Counted from the first letter of the stretch, positions 15,189 to 24,768 are shown. The stretch: DNA of 64,000 bases from Desulfovibrionaceae bacterium (GCA_016932995.1 JAFGBU010000001.1:59770-123769), one strand, 5' to 3'. Notes: generated by a model not told the origin, from the sequence alone. Made by a program: numbers and translations.

Positions 15189-16886
15189 CTAGCGCCCCCT
15201 CCCCCGGCCCGAACCGGACTTGGACCCGGAACCGGACTTGGGCTTGGACCCCGGCTTGGGTTTGGAACCGGACTTGGGCTTGGACCCCGGCTTGGGTTTG
15301 GAACCGGACTTGGGTTTGGGCCCGGACTTGGATTTGGGCTTGGACCCGGACTTGGACTTGGGCCCGGACTTGGGCTTGGACCCCGGCTTGGGGCCGGACT
15401 TGGGCTTGGACCCGGACTTGGACTTGGGCTTGGGCTTGGGCCCCGGCTTGGACCCGGACTTGGGCCCGGACTTGGGCTTGGACCCCGGCTTGGGGCCGGA
15501 CTTGGGGCCGGACTTGGGCGCGGACTTGGCCTTGGCCTTGGGCCTGGACTTGGGCTCAGGCTTTTGCGCATGGCTGGGCCTGAAGATCACGCTCAGGGGC
15601 GCGGTCTTGATCCCGAAGAGCCTGCGCAGGCCGTTTTCCAGGTACCGGGCGTAGGAGGCCTTGATCAGCTCCGGGTCGTTGACGAAAAACACGAACGTCG
15701 GCGGGGTCTGGTCGGCCTGGGTCAAATAGTAGAACTTGGCCCGCCTGCGGTTGACCATGGGCGGCTGGTGGGCCTCGACCACCTCGCGCACCGCCCGGTT
15801 GAGCTGGCCCGTGCCCACGCGCAGCCCGCACTCGACGTGGATCTGCTCGGCCAGGGGCAGTATCCTGGCCAGGCCCTGGCCCGCAAGGGCCGAGACATAG
15901 ACCAGGGGCGCGTGCGGGCAGAGGCGCATGGCGCTTGAAAAGGCCTTTTTCAGGTCCGCGAGCTCGGCCTTGGGCGCCAGGTCGATCTTGTTGACCGCGA
16001 CCAGAAAGGGCGCCTTCTCGTCGGCCAGAAAGCTCAAAAGCCGTTTGTCCTGGCGGGTCAGGCCCTCGGAGGCGTCCAGGACCAGAACGGTCACGTTCGA
16101 ACGCCTGCTGCTGCCCAGGGCCTTGAGCACGCTGAAGCGCTCCAGGGAGTCCACGATGTTGGCCTTTCGCCTGACCCCGGCCGTGTCGATGAAGGTGTAG
16201 CGCCTGCCCTCGATCTCAAAGGTCACGTCCACGCTGTCCCGGGTCGTCCCGGCCTGCTCGCTGACAATGAGCCGCTCCTGCCCGGCCAGGGCGTTGATCA
16301 GCGAGGACTTGCCCACGTTGGGCCGGCCCAGGACGCTGAGCCTCAGGCCCAGCTCGGGCCGGGCCTCGTCCCGGCCCGGGACCTCCAGGCCCGCGGCCAG
16401 CTCGGCGGTCCGGTCCCGGACCTGCTCCAGGTTCAGGCCGTGGGCCGCGGACACGGCCAAGACCTCGAAGCCCAGGGAATGGAACTCGGCCAGGGCCTGG
16501 TCCACGAGCTCCGGGCCGTCCACCTTGTTGACCAGGACCAGGGCCGGCTTGCCGCTCCTGCGCACCAGGGCGGCCGCCTCCTGGTCCAGGGGGCTCAGGC
16601 CCTCGCGGCCGTCGACCACCAGGATCACGGCCTGGGCCTCGGCGACCGCCTCCCCGGCCTGCTCGAACACGGCCCGCTCGATGTCCCCGGCCCGGCTGTC
16701 CGGGACCATGCCCCCGGTGTCCACCAGCACGTACTCGACCCCGACGTGGGAGACCGTGGCCTGGATGCGGTCCCGGGTCACGCCCGGCCGGTCGTGGGTG
16801 ATGGCCCGGCCCTTGCGCAACAGGCGGTTGAAAAGCGATGACTTGCCGACGTTCGGCCGGCCCACCAGGGCGATGATCGGAAGCAT
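15189..16886 (-). CDS. der: Ribosome-assembly GTPase Der (EngA) with an extended repeat tail
   Basis: 565 residues, against roughly 440-490 for most Der proteins. Two GTPase domains are intact: P-loops GRPNVGKSS at 9-17 and 187-195, DTGG (56-59) and DTAGV switch II motifs, and NKVD/NKID specificity motifs. The KH-like domain runs to about residue 443 (ending SVIFRPSHAQKP). Residues about 444-565 are an almost pure Lys/Pro/Ser/Gly tail built from KPKSGSKP-like units and ending SGRGRGR. Der acts in 50S subunit maturation, so a strongly basic disordered tail could bind rRNA. It is the last gene of the nadK-to-der run, 32 nt after thi4. Confidence 0.95.
   Translation of the reverse strand: MLPIIALVGRPNVGKSSLFNRLLRKGRAITHDRPGVTRDRIQATVSHVGVEYVLVDTGGMVPDSRAGDIERAVFEQAGEAVAEAQAVILVVDGREGLSPLDQEAAALVRRSGKPALVLVNKVDGPELVDQALAEFHSLGFEVLAVSAAHGLNLEQVRDRTAELAAGLEVPGRDEARPELGLRLSVLGRPNVGKSSLINALAGQERLIVSEQAGTTRDSVDVTFEIEGRRYTFIDTAGVRRKANIVDSLERFSVLKALGSSRRSNVTVLVLDASEGLTRQDKRLLSFLADEKAPFLVAVNKIDLAPKAELADLKKAFSSAMRLCPHAPLVYVSALAGQGLARILPLAEQIHVECGLRVGTGQLNRAVREVVEAHQPPMVNRRRAKFYYLTQADQTPPTFVFFVNDPELIKASYARYLENGLRRLFGIKTAPLSVIFRPSHAQKPEPKSRPKAKAKSAPKSGPKSGPKPGSKPKSGPKSGSKPGPKPKPKSKSGSKPKSGPKPGSKPKSGPKSKSGSKPKSKSGPKPKSGSKPKPGSKPKSGSKPKPGSKPKSGSGSKSGSGRGRGR
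15192..15557 (-). repeat. In-frame low-complexity repeat encoding the Der tail
   Basis: About 366 nt of tandem, slightly varied units (on the plus strand, GGACTTGGGCTTGGACCC and relatives). They encode KPKSG, KPGSK and GPKSK blocks. The frame stays open and no stop interrupts it, so the repeat appears to be maintained as protein. Expect length variation between strains. Confidence 0.9.
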
Positions 16887-16918
16887 GAAGACCTATCCTC
16901 GGCCGGGCCGGACCCGGC

Positions 16919-17713
16919 TCAGCGGCCCCGCAGCCGGGCGGCGATTTCCTCGGCCGCCTTGACCCCGGACAAGAGCATGCCCCCGAATATGGGGCCCATG
17001 CGGTAGGAGCCGTAGCTGGCGTTGGCGGCCATTCCGGCCACGAACATGCCCGGGAATATCTCGCGGGTGTTGCTCAGGGTGTGGGCCTCGGCCACCTCGG
17101 CCCACATGGACTGCTCGCCCTCGATGCCGCCCGTGGTGGTGTTCAGGCGCACGTCGTTCTTGCGCACCAGGGTCTTGAGCACCTCGGTGTCGTGGCCCGT
17201 GGCCTCGATCACGTACCTGCACCCGATCACCAGGGGGTCCACGTGCAGCCCGGCGATCTCCACGGGGCTCGAATTGATGACCAGCCCGGTGACCCGCTTG
17301 ATGCCGTCCACCTCGCGCAGGACCACGTCCTCCACGCTCATGCAGTTGAAGACCCGGGTCCCGGCCAGGCAGGCCTTGGAGGCCAGGGTCGTGGTCGCGG
17401 CCACGGCGTCCACGGTGAAGTAGCCCGGCTTGAAGAGCTTGAGCGTCAGCCCGGCGTCCTCCAGGACCTGGCGGCCCTCGTCCTGGACCACGATGAAGTT
17501 CCAGGTCATGCCCCCGCCCCACATGCCCCCGCCGATGGACAGCTTGCGCTCGAACATGGCCACCTTGAAGCCCTGCTCGGCCAGCTTCCAGGCCGCGGTC
17601 AGGCCCGAAGGCCCGGCCCCGACAACGGCCACGTCCAGGTCCAGGCAGGACTTGAACTTGGCGTAGTACTCGCTGATGATGGCCTCGGTGATTATCTTTT
17701 CGTCAATGGCCAC
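16919..17713 (-). CDS. thi4: Thiamine thiazole synthase (Thi4/Thi1 family), sulfide-dependent type
   Basis: 264 residues. It is expected to form ADP-thiazole from NAD, glycine and sulfide. The FAD/NAD-binding opening VAVVGAGPSGLTAAWKLAE is followed by GGGMWGGGM. The conserved ATGHDTEV places His where the suicidal yeast enzyme uses its sulfur-donor Cys. The protein is thus likely the catalytic, sulfide-using form known from archaea and anaerobes, which suits a sulfide-producing cell. The start is placed at GTG 17713 behind GGAGGG, giving MAIDEKIITEAI like other family members. A GTG at 17725 is possible but coincides with the ribosome site. Confidence 0.93.
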   Translation of the reverse strand: MAIDEKIITEAIISEYYAKFKSCLDLDVAVVGAGPSGLTAAWKLAEQGFKVAMFERKLSIGGGMWGGGMTWNFIVVQDEGRQVLEDAGLTLKLFKPGYFTVDAVAATTTLASKACLAGTRVFNCMSVEDVVLREVDGIKRVTGLVINSSPVEIAGLHVDPLVIGCRYVIEATGHDTEVLKTLVRKNDVRLNTTTGGIEGEQSMWAEVAEAHTLSNTREIFPGMFVAGMAANASYGSYRMGPIFGGMLLSGVKAAEEIAARLRGR

Positions 17714-17755
17714 TGGTCCCTCCACTTTTAATCAATTACCTTTAAAATCGAGCTG

Positions 17756-18796
17756 TTATTTGAACAGCTCGGCAATGGACCGCTCATAGGGCGGGGTCAG
17801 GGCGCCCTTTTCGGTGACAATGGCGGTGATGAGCTCGGCCGGGGTCACGTCAAAGGCGAAGTTGAACACCGGCACCCCGTCCGGCACGACCCGGGTCTCA
17901 CCCACGTGGGTCACCTCCCTGGGGTCGCGCTCCTCGATGGGGATGTCCCGGCCGGTCCGGGTCTCCGGGTCGATGGTGTAGACCGGCGCGGCCACGTAGA
18001 AGGGCACGCCGAAGCGCTCGGCCAGGACGGCCACCCCGAAGGTGCCGATCTTGTTGGCCGTGTCGCCGTTGGCCGCGATGCGGTCCGCCCCGACCACGAC
18101 CTTCTGGACCAGGCCCCGGTGCATGAGCAGGGCGCAGGCGTTGTCGCAGGCCACGGTCACCGGGATGCCGTCGCGCTTGAGCTCCCAGGCCGTGAGCCTG
18201 GCGCCCTGGAGAAAGGGCCTGGTCTCGTTGGCGATGACCCTGATCTTCTTGCCCTCCTCGACCGCGCCCCTGATGACGCCCAGGGCCGTGCCGTAGCCCG
18301 CGGTGGCCAGGGCCCCGGCGTTGCAGTGGGTCATGACCGTGTCCCCGTGGTCGATGAACGCGGCCCCGAAGCGGCCCATGGCCCGACACATCTCGATGTC
18401 CGCGGCCTGGATGTCCATGGCCCGGGCCAGCCAAATCCCGGCCAAATCCTCCAGGCCCGCGTCCGGGTTCAGGTCCCAGACCCGGCGCATCTCGCGCACC
18501 GCCCAGGACAGGTTCACGGCCGTGGGCCGCGCGGCCTCGATGCGCTCAAGCCTTGCGGACAAAACCGCGCGCCAGTCGGCCGGGGTCTCGGCCAGGGTCC
18601 GCCTGGCGGCCAGGTAGCAGCCGAAGGCCGCGGTCACGCCGATGGCCGGGGCCCCGCGCACGACCATGACCTTGAGGGCGAAGACGACATCCTCCACGCT
18701 CCGGCACTCGAAGCCCTCCTCGCGCGCGGGCAGGAGGCGCTGGTCCAAAAGCAGCAGCGCGTCCCTTTCCCGGGAATACTTAATATGGTCGGTCAT
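17756..18796 (-). CDS. mtnA: S-methyl-5-thioribose-1-phosphate isomerase
   Basis: 346 residues, standard length. It isomerises methylthioribose-1-P to methylthioribulose-1-P in methionine salvage (or, in some bacteria, a shunt without the rest of the pathway). Typical motifs are [43 protein letters not shown] and [18 protein letters not shown], which hold the catalytic Cys/Asp region. The start is ATG 18796 with GGAGC upstream; an upstream in-frame ATG at 18841 would overlap the gatB end. No other mtn gene is in the window. It sits between gatB and thi4 on the same strand. Confidence 0.94.
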   Translation of the reverse strand: MTDHIKYSRERDALLLLDQRLLPAREEGFECRSVEDVVFALKVMVVRGAPAIGVTAAFGCYLAARRTLAETPADWRAVLSARLERIEAARPTAVNLSWAVREMRRVWDLNPDAGLEDLAGIWLARAMDIQAADIEMCRAMGRFGAAFIDHGDTVMTHCNAGALATAGYGTALGVIRGAVEEGKKIRVIANETRPFLQGARLTAWELKRDGIPVTVACDNACALLMHRGLVQKVVVGADRIAANGDTANKIGTFGVAVLAERFGVPFYVAAPVYTIDPETRTGRDIPIEERDPREVTHVGETRVVPDGVPVFNFAFDVTPAELITAIVTEKGALTPPYERSIAELFK

Positions 18797-18850
18797 GGAC
18801 GCTCCTTGACTCCTTTGAACAGAAAAACAGCGCTCCGGCAAAGACCGGGC

Positions 18851-20281
18851 CTAGCCCAGCCGCCGGGCCAGAAGCTCGTTGACCACGGCCGGGTTGGCCT
18901 GGCCCTTGGTCTTGCGCATGACCTGGCCCACGAAAAAGGCCATGAGCTTCTTCTTCCCGGCCCTGAAGGCCTCGACTTCCTTGGGGTTCTCGGACAAGAC
19001 CCGGTCCACCGCGGCCTCCAGGGCCGAGGTGTCCGATATCTGGGTCAGGCCCTTTTCCCGGACATAGGCCTCGGGGTCGCCCCCGGTCTCGAAGAGCTCC
19101 AGAAAGACATCCTTGGCGATCTTCTGGGAGATGGCCCCCTCGTCGACCATCCTGACCAGCCCGGCCAGGGACTTGGGGCCGAAGGCGCACTCCGAGGCCC
19201 CGAGGCCGGTCTGGGAGAGCTGGCGCAGCAGGTCGGTCATTATCCAGTTGGATATCTTCTTGGGCTCGCCGTACTCGGCCACCGCGGCCTCGAAGTAGTC
19301 GGCCACCTCCCGCTCCGCGGTCAGCACCCCGGCGTCGTAGGCCGGGAGCCCGTACCGGGACTCGAAGCGCCCGCGCCTGGGCCCGGGCAGCTCGGGCAGC
19401 TCGCCGCGCCACTTGTCCACCCAGGCCGGGTCCAGGACCAGGGGCACCAGGTCCGGGTCCGGGAAGTAGCGGTAGTCGTGGGCCTCCTCCTTGCCGCGCA
19501 TGGGCTGGGTGACCCCCTTGTCCGCGTCGTAGAGCCTGGTCTCCTGGACCACGGCCTCGCCGTCCTCCAGCAGGTCGATCTGGCGGGCGATCTCGTACTC
19601 CAGGGCCTTTTGCACGTGCCTGAAGGAGTTCATGTTCTTGAGCTCGGCGCGGGTGCCCAGCTCCTCTTGGCCCAGGGGCCTGATGGACACGTTGGCGTCG
19701 CAGCGGAACGAGCCCTCCTCCATGTTGCCGTCGCACACCCCCAAATAGACCAGGATGCTGCGCAGCTCCTTGAGATAGGCCACGGCGTCCTCGGGGCTGC
19801 GCATGTCCGGCTCGCTGACGATCTCGATCAGGGGCACGCCGGTGCGGTTCAGGTCCACGTAGCTGACGTTCTCGGCCGGGGAGTGGATGCTCTTGCCCGC
19901 GTCCTCCTCCATGTGGATGCGGGTGATCCCGAAGGATTTGGTCCCGCCCTCCATCTCCACCACCACGCGGCCGTGCTCGCAGAGCGGCTCCTCGAACTGG
20001 GATATCTGGTAGCCCTTGGGCAGGTCCGGATAGAAGTAGTTCTTGCGCGCAAAGACCGATTTCCCGTTTATCCGGCAGTCCACGGCCAGGCCCATCTTGA
20101 CCGCGTACTCCACGACCTTTTCGTTCAGCACCGGCAGGACCCCGGGCATGCCCGAGCAGACCGGGCAGACGTTGGAGTTGGGCTCGTCCCCGAACCTGGT
20201 GGAGCAGGAACAGAATATCTTGGATTCAGTGCCCAGCTGGGCGTGGACCTCGAGCCCGATGACCGCCTCGTACCTGGCCAT
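18851..20281 (-). CDS. gatB: Aspartyl/glutamyl-tRNA amidotransferase subunit B
   Basis: 476 residues, usual length. GatB is the kinase/transamidase-site subunit of GatCAB, which converts Glu-tRNA(Gln) and Asp-tRNA(Asn) to the amides. The family signature [20 protein letters not shown] opens the protein; zinc-type cysteines occur in CSCSTRF and [24 protein letters not shown] and the C-terminal helical YqeY-like tail (ending [11 protein letters not shown]) are present. GatA and GatC are not in the window. The ATG at 20281 is 21 nt downstream of the DUF4254 gene stop. Confidence 0.96.
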   Translation of the reverse strand: MARYEAVIGLEVHAQLGTESKIFCSCSTRFGDEPNSNVCPVCSGMPGVLPVLNEKVVEYAVKMGLAVDCRINGKSVFARKNYFYPDLPKGYQISQFEEPLCEHGRVVVEMEGGTKSFGITRIHMEEDAGKSIHSPAENVSYVDLNRTGVPLIEIVSEPDMRSPEDAVAYLKELRSILVYLGVCDGNMEEGSFRCDANVSIRPLGQEELGTRAELKNMNSFRHVQKALEYEIARQIDLLEDGEAVVQETRLYDADKGVTQPMRGKEEAHDYRYFPDPDLVPLVLDPAWVDKWRGELPELPGPRRGRFESRYGLPAYDAGVLTAEREVADYFEAAVAEYGEPKKISNWIMTDLLRQLSQTGLGASECAFGPKSLAGLVRMVDEGAISQKIAKDVFLELFETGGDPEAYVREKGLTQISDTSALEAAVDRVLSENPKEVEAFRAGKKKLMAFFVGQVMRKTKGQANPAVVNELLARRLG

Positions 20282-20302
20282 GTCCGCTCCCCGGGGCCCG
20301 GC

Positions 20303-20965
20303 CTAGCCGGCCCCGCCCCTGTCTCCGGCCCCCGGCCCGTAGAGCTCGGGGTTCAGGGCCGGATCGTTGTACATCTTGAACTGGTAATAGACCTTGGGCC
20401 GCTTGAGCCCCTGCCGGTACTCGGAGACCAGGTCCAGCACGCCCTGCGAAAGGTCCCGGCGCTGCTCGTCGAGTATGGCGTGCTTCCTGAGGCAGGCCGC
20501 GACGTGCTCCCGGCCCACGCCCTTGCGCCTGGTCTGCTCCAGCATGTGGAAGAGCTTGAGCTGCAGGATCGAGAGCCGGTCCAGGGCCTGGCCCAGGGTC
20601 TCGGTGTTGAAGCCCGGCCCGGCCCCCTGCGGAATCAAGGGGGCCATGAGCGCCACCAGGCAGGCGTCCACCTTCTCGATCAGGTCGTTGCGGCGCTGGT
20701 TGAGCCCGTCGATGGCGTACTTGCACTCGGCGATGACCTCCGGGCCCACGTCCCTGCGCCTGGCCCGGTCCTCCACGTGCCACAGGCTGAAGTTGGTCCA
20801 GTGCTGGCGCAGCACCAGCTCCTTGAGCTGGTCCAGGCCCGCGGCCGCAGGCTCCGGGTCCCGGAACCCGGGCTCCTTGTCGTGCCACTCGGCCACGGCC
20901 CGCTCCTGGAGCCCGAAGCAGTCCGCAAGGGCCGTTTCTATGTCCTTAAAACCGATGTCGATCAT
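20303..20965 (-). CDS. DUF4254 domain protein
   Basis: 220 residues, all-helical, no membrane segment. Characteristic stretches are LWHVEDRARR, YAIDGLNQRRNDLIEKVD and LDRLSILQLKLFHMLEQ, which agree with the DUF4254 family found in Deltaproteobacteria, Bacteroidetes and others. Its function is not established; it is often near envelope or glycosyltransferase genes. The ATG at 20965 overlaps the mltA stop in an ATGA arrangement, indicating translational coupling. The Gly-rich C-terminus (GPGAGDRGGAG) is short and probably disordered. Confidence 0.85.
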   Translation of the reverse strand: MIDIGFKDIETALADCFGLQERAVAEWHDKEPGFRDPEPAAAGLDQLKELVLRQHWTNFSLWHVEDRARRRDVGPEVIAECKYAIDGLNQRRNDLIEKVDACLVALMAPLIPQGAGPGFNTETLGQALDRLSILQLKLFHMLEQTRRKGVGREHVAACLRKHAILDEQRRDLSQGVLDLVSEYRQGLKRPKVYYQFKMYNDPALNPELYGPGAGDRGGAG

Positions 20966-22209
20966 CTGTTCAGCGCTTCCTTGGCGACCAGCAGGTAGGC
21001 CGGGGTCTCGGCCTTGAGTCCTTGCGCGGCGTCCTCCGCGGCCCGCCCCGTTCCGTAATACCAGTCCAGCCTGGGCCCCTTGATGGCCGCCCCGGCGTCC
21101 TGGGCCAGGCCTATGCCCAGGACCCGGCCCCGGCCCTCGGATACGCGGGCCGGGTTCGAGAAGACCAGGACCGAGCCCAAAGGCACAAGCCCTGGGTCTG
21201 TAGCCAGACTGACCAGCGGCGTCAACGCCTTTCCCATGGCCCCCTCGGGATCGCTGTCCGAGAGCCTGAAAAAGACATAGCGCCTGTTCTCGGACATGAG
21301 CCCGAACATCTTGTCCGGGTGGCGCTCGAAAAACCCGCGCACGTGCCGCTTGGACAGGGCGTGCGGCGGCAGACAGCCCTTTTCCGCGAGTATCTCCCCC
21401 AGGCTCTTGAAGCCCCGGCCGTTGGTCGCCCCGAAAAGCACGTTGACCCCGCCGCCGTCGGGCAGGCTGAGCCTGCCGCAGCCCTCCACGTGCAGGTAGA
21501 ACAGGTCCACCGGGTCCTTGGCCCAGGCGATCTCCAGGCCCCTGCCCGCGAGGACCCCCTCGATGTCCACGGCCCGGCGGTCCAGGCAGGAGAGCAGGGC
21601 CGTGGACGCGGCCCAGGGCACGCCGTACAGGGGATGCTCGTAGCCCGGCCGGCGGGTCAGGCTGGCCTCGATCTCGGGCGTGCAGTAGGCGGTCATGACC
21701 GGGGCCGGGGCCAGTTTGAACCACAAAAAATGCCTGGCCAAGAGCTCCGGCCGGCGGTCCAGGCGCGGCAGGAGCGAGAGCAGCAGCTCAAGGCTTTGGC
21801 CCAACGCGGACCAGGTCAGGCTGAGGCCCCCGGACTCAAGGGCGGTCTCCGGGCCGGGCCTGGTCCGGACCCAGTCCAGGCTGCTTTTCAAGGGCGCCTC
21901 CAAGGACGTCCAGGAGCCCAGGTCCTGGGCGGCCGAATCCAGGTCCCGGCAGGCCTTCAGCCGCTCGACCCCGGACAACTGCGAAAAAAAGGCCCCTTGC
22001 GCCGGGACCCCTTGTGTTCCGGCCTGCGCGGAGCAGACAGGCGCGGGGCAAGGCAGGTCCGGCCCGGGCGCCTGCCTCAAGCAGCCCGAAAGGGCCGCGG
22101 CCAGGACCGCGGCCAAAAGGGCCGGGACCCACGCCCGGACCCGTCCCGGGGCGGACCGCCTTGGGCTATGTGCACTCGTCAATGGCCACATCGCAGAACT
22201 TGCCGACAC
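20962..22209 (-). CDS. mltA: Membrane-bound lytic murein transglycosylase A
   Basis: Up to 415 residues. A lipoprotein signal (ALLAAVLAAALSGC) ends at a lipobox Cys near residue 43 of the longest reading, so it should be anchored to the outer membrane. It cleaves peptidoglycan to 1,6-anhydromuropeptides. The MltA core (YCTPEIEASL, LFYLHVEGCGRL, TDPGLVPLGSVLVF) and the 3D domain motif GIGLAQDAGAAIKGPRLDWYYG cut as GIGLAQDAGAAIKG are present, including the catalytic Asp region. The start is uncertain: ATG 22209, ATG 22191 and TTG 22182 are all in frame inside the end of the upstream gene. It is coupled to DUF4254 downstream. Confidence 0.9.
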   Translation of the reverse strand: MSASSAMWPLTSAHSPRRSAPGRVRAWVPALLAAVLAAALSGCLRQAPGPDLPCPAPVCSAQAGTQGVPAQGAFFSQLSGVERLKACRDLDSAAQDLGSWTSLEAPLKSSLDWVRTRPGPETALESGGLSLTWSALGQSLELLLSLLPRLDRRPELLARHFLWFKLAPAPVMTAYCTPEIEASLTRRPGYEHPLYGVPWAASTALLSCLDRRAVDIEGVLAGRGLEIAWAKDPVDLFYLHVEGCGRLSLPDGGGVNVLFGATNGRGFKSLGEILAEKGCLPPHALSKRHVRGFFERHPDKMFGLMSENRRYVFFRLSDSDPEGAMGKALTPLVSLATDPGLVPLGSVLVFSNPARVSEGRGRVLGIGLAQDAGAAIKGPRLDWYYGTGRAAEDAAQGLKAETPAYLLVAKEALNR

Positions 22210-23917
22210 CGTACTCCCTGCGCCTGAAGAACTTCTCCGGGTTGGGCCCGATGATCTGGAGCTCGGGCTGCCGCCTCTGCACGTCGAGGGCGATGTTCAT
22301 CTCCTTGGTGCAGCCCGTGGAGTATGTGGCGTCCTTGCCCGCCCAGATGGGCGGGACCATGCGGCCCAGGACCTCGAAGCTCTTTTCGATGTCCGTCACG
22401 GACTGGAAACGCCAGATGTCCAGAAAGCCGCTGCGCTGGACCCGCTCCCACATGAACATCAGGTCGTCGGCGTCCATGCCCTCCTCGAAGTGCTCGGCCG
22501 GGTTGATTATGTACACCCCCTCCAGCCTGGAGCGCAAATACTTGATAAAGGCGTTCATGATGTCTATGGCCAGATCGACCTGGCCCGGGATGCTGCCGAT
22601 GATGCCGCTGTAGAACATGACCCTCTTGCCCGCGGCCCGGGCCCGGCGCATCTCGGAGATGATCCGCTCGGCCTTGACCAGGATGTACTCCTCGCCGAAC
22701 TTCCGGGACCACTCGGCCTTGGGCTTGAAATGGATGTGCAGGTGGCCGCGCACGTCCCGGAAAAAGCAGAGCACGTCGCGGGTGAACACGTGGCTGGTCT
22801 GGATGAACCGGCGGTAGTGGGCCTCGCCCTTGACTATTATCAGGTCCGACTCCTTCCAGGCCCGGGCAAAGGTCACGCTGGTCCGAAACAGGTTGATCCG
22901 CTCCCTGGTCCCGTCGGAGATGACCACGAAGCGCTTCTCGCGCATGGTCCTCAAAAGCTCGTTCTTGGAGATGCGCAGCTCGTTGATGAACCTGGCCTCC
23001 TTCAGGGCCTCGGCCAGGAGCGGATCGTGCTCCACGTCCCAGATGGTCTGGGAGTCGAAGTAGAAGCCCTCCTTGAGCACCAGTATGACGCTGTGCCCCT
23101 GCCTGAGCAGGACCTTGATGATCTCCAGGTCGAACATGATCCCGCCGCTCCTGTGCGGCAGGTAGAGTATCTTGAGCAGGCCGCTCTTCGGGCCCAGGGC
23201 CTCGCGCACCGGGCCGAACTCCAGGCTCTGCGCGGCCAGGCCGCGCTCGATCTCGGCCTCCGCCGGGCTCGGCGCGTCCAGGTCCCAGAGCTCGGGCATG
23301 GTGGCCAGGGACATCAGCCGCCTGACCTGCAAGAGGTCCATCTCGGACCTCAGCTCGTCCATGCGCCCGCACTCCAGGCTGGAGACCGGGCAGGCGTTGA
23401 TGGCCCGGTCGAAGAACGAACCGGCTATGAAGTCCCCGGCCTTGCGGTTGAGCAGCCTGCGCCTCTCCCTGTAGGGGTCGTCCAGGCCGCTCTGGGTCAT
23501 GAAGATGGTCATCATCTTCTTGAGCAGCCTGGAGGGGATGAGTATCGGGGAGGCCAGGGCGAGCTGGAACTTGTACCGGCACAGATAGATGATGCGCCGC
23601 CTCAGGTACGGGTCGGGCACAAAGGCGCGCACCAGGCCGACCAGCCCCTTCCACTGGCCCAGGTACTCGTCCAGGAGCTGCCTGGGCAGGCCGGACTTGA
23701 GGAGCTGAAAGAACATCCAGTCCGAGCACGGGGCGTAGAACGTGCCGTTGACCGAGGCCACGATGAACCTGATCTGCTCCGGGGTGGCGTTCTTCTGGGG
23801 GTCGATGGTGTACTCGAGGTTGTTCTCGGTCATGAAGTGCAGAAGCAGGGCGTCCAGGCCGGGGTCCACGCCGTACTTGACGTCCAGGACTGACTTGTAT
23901 TGGGGCGGATTGGGCAT
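22166..23917 (-). CDS. ARMT1-like (DUF89) domain protein
   Basis: 583 residues. The C-terminal two thirds carries DUF89/ARMT1-type hallmarks: FVVISDGTRERINLF as the metal-binding Asp region and LIIVKGEAHYRRF, matching the family's KGxxNY-like motif. An additional long N-terminal helical part (about 1-200) contains CPVSSLECGRM. DUF89 proteins are metal-dependent phosphatases proposed to remove damaged phospho-metabolites. This large bacterial version is not characterised to my knowledge. The start ATG 23917 overlaps the nadK stop (TAATG) and is preceded by GGGAG. Coupling to nadK suggests a link to nucleotide or sugar-phosphate damage control, by inference only. Confidence 0.75.
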   Translation of the reverse strand: MPNPPQYKSVLDVKYGVDPGLDALLLHFMTENNLEYTIDPQKNATPEQIRFIVASVNGTFYAPCSDWMFFQLLKSGLPRQLLDEYLGQWKGLVGLVRAFVPDPYLRRRIIYLCRYKFQLALASPILIPSRLLKKMMTIFMTQSGLDDPYRERRRLLNRKAGDFIAGSFFDRAINACPVSSLECGRMDELRSEMDLLQVRRLMSLATMPELWDLDAPSPAEAEIERGLAAQSLEFGPVREALGPKSGLLKILYLPHRSGGIMFDLEIIKVLLRQGHSVILVLKEGFYFDSQTIWDVEHDPLLAEALKEARFINELRISKNELLRTMREKRFVVISDGTRERINLFRTSVTFARAWKESDLIIVKGEAHYRRFIQTSHVFTRDVLCFFRDVRGHLHIHFKPKAEWSRKFGEEYILVKAERIISEMRRARAAGKRVMFYSGIIGSIPGQVDLAIDIMNAFIKYLRSRLEGVYIINPAEHFEEGMDADDLMFMWERVQRSGFLDIWRFQSVTDIEKSFEVLGRMVPPIWAGKDATYSTGCTKEMNIALDVQRRQPELQIIGPNPEKFFRRREYGVGKFCDVAIDECT

Positions 23918-24768
23918 TATTTCTCCCTGAGAAAACCCTTGTCCTTGAGCTTGTCGAAGAAATCGACCTCCCTGGCCTCGGCCAAAAGAAGCGGCCTCGG
24001 GTTGCGCTCGGCGACCACCAGGTCGCCGGGCATCAGGCCGTACATGGACTGGCCGTCCTCGCTCAGGCTGACCTCGCCGCGGATCTCCTCGACCACCACG
24101 CGGATGGGCCTGTCCGAAGGCAGGACCATGGGCTTGAGGCTGCAAAGAAAAGGACAGACCGGTGTGACGCAGAAGACCTCGAGGCCCGGATAGATCAGGG
24201 GTCCGCCCGCGGAGACCGTGTACGCGGTCGAGCCCGTGGGCGTGGAGACGATCAGCCCGTCGGCCCGAAACGAGGAGACGAAGCTGTCGCCGTAGTACAG
24301 CCCCAGCCTGATCAGCCTGGCCAGGGTGGAGCGGCTGATGACCAGGTCGTTCACGACCAGGCCGCTGTGGACCACGGCCCCGCTTCGGCGGACGAGAAAA
24401 TCCAGGACCATGCGCCGCGCGACCCTGAAGCCGCCGGCGACCACGTCCTCCAGGACCGGACGCCAGTCCGCGCTGCTCATCTCGGCCAGGAAACCGACCC
24501 GGCCGAGGTCGATGCCCAACAGCGGCGCGCCGAGGTAGTGAAGCTTGCGGGCCACGCTGAGCAGCGTGCCGTCCCCGCCCAGGACCAGGATCAGGTCGAA
24601 GCGCTCGCCGTAGCCCCTGCCTGAGGAGGGCACGTCGGTCCGGTGCTCGCAGAGGTAGGCCTCCAGCCCGAGGTTCAGGAGAAAGGAGGACATCTCGGAC
24701 CCCAGGGCCTCGGCCCCGGGGTCGTCGGCCTTGGTGACGATGAGAACGCGCCGGACTTTTTCAGCCAT
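23917..24768 (-). CDS. nadK: NAD kinase
   Basis: 283 residues from the ATG at 24768, a standard size. It phosphorylates NAD to NADP using ATP or polyphosphate. The catalytic GGDGTLL motif, the NDLVISRSTLARL (NE/D-type) segment and the PTGSTAY glycine-rich motif are all intact. The start is uncertain: a TTG at 24804 with GGAAG also reads in frame. It is the first gene of the eight-gene minus-strand run and is divergent from the flgM pair across a 145-nt gap. Confidence 0.94.
   Translation of the reverse strand: MAEKVRRVLIVTKADDPGAEALGSEMSSFLLNLGLEAYLCEHRTDVPSSGRGYGERFDLILVLGGDGTLLSVARKLHYLGAPLLGIDLGRVGFLAEMSSADWRPVLEDVVAGGFRVARRMVLDFLVRRSGAVVHSGLVVNDLVISRSTLARLIRLGLYYGDSFVSSFRADGLIVSTPTGSTAYTVSAGGPLIYPGLEVFCVTPVCPFLCSLKPMVLPSDRPIRVVVEEIRGEVSLSEDGQSMYGLMPGDLVVAERNPRPLLLAEAREVDFFDKLKDKGFLREK

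Noticed and set aside
15192..15557. Tandem repeat as a possible CRISPR array or minisatellite outside a gene
   Set aside because: No regular spacers; it is in frame with der and uninterrupted.
17906..20998. Very long open frame on the plus strand opposite mtnA, gatB and DUF4254
   Set aside because: Its translation is Gly/Arg/Pro/Leu-rich with no domain pattern; the minus-strand genes have full family motifs. Long antisense frames are expected at this GC content.
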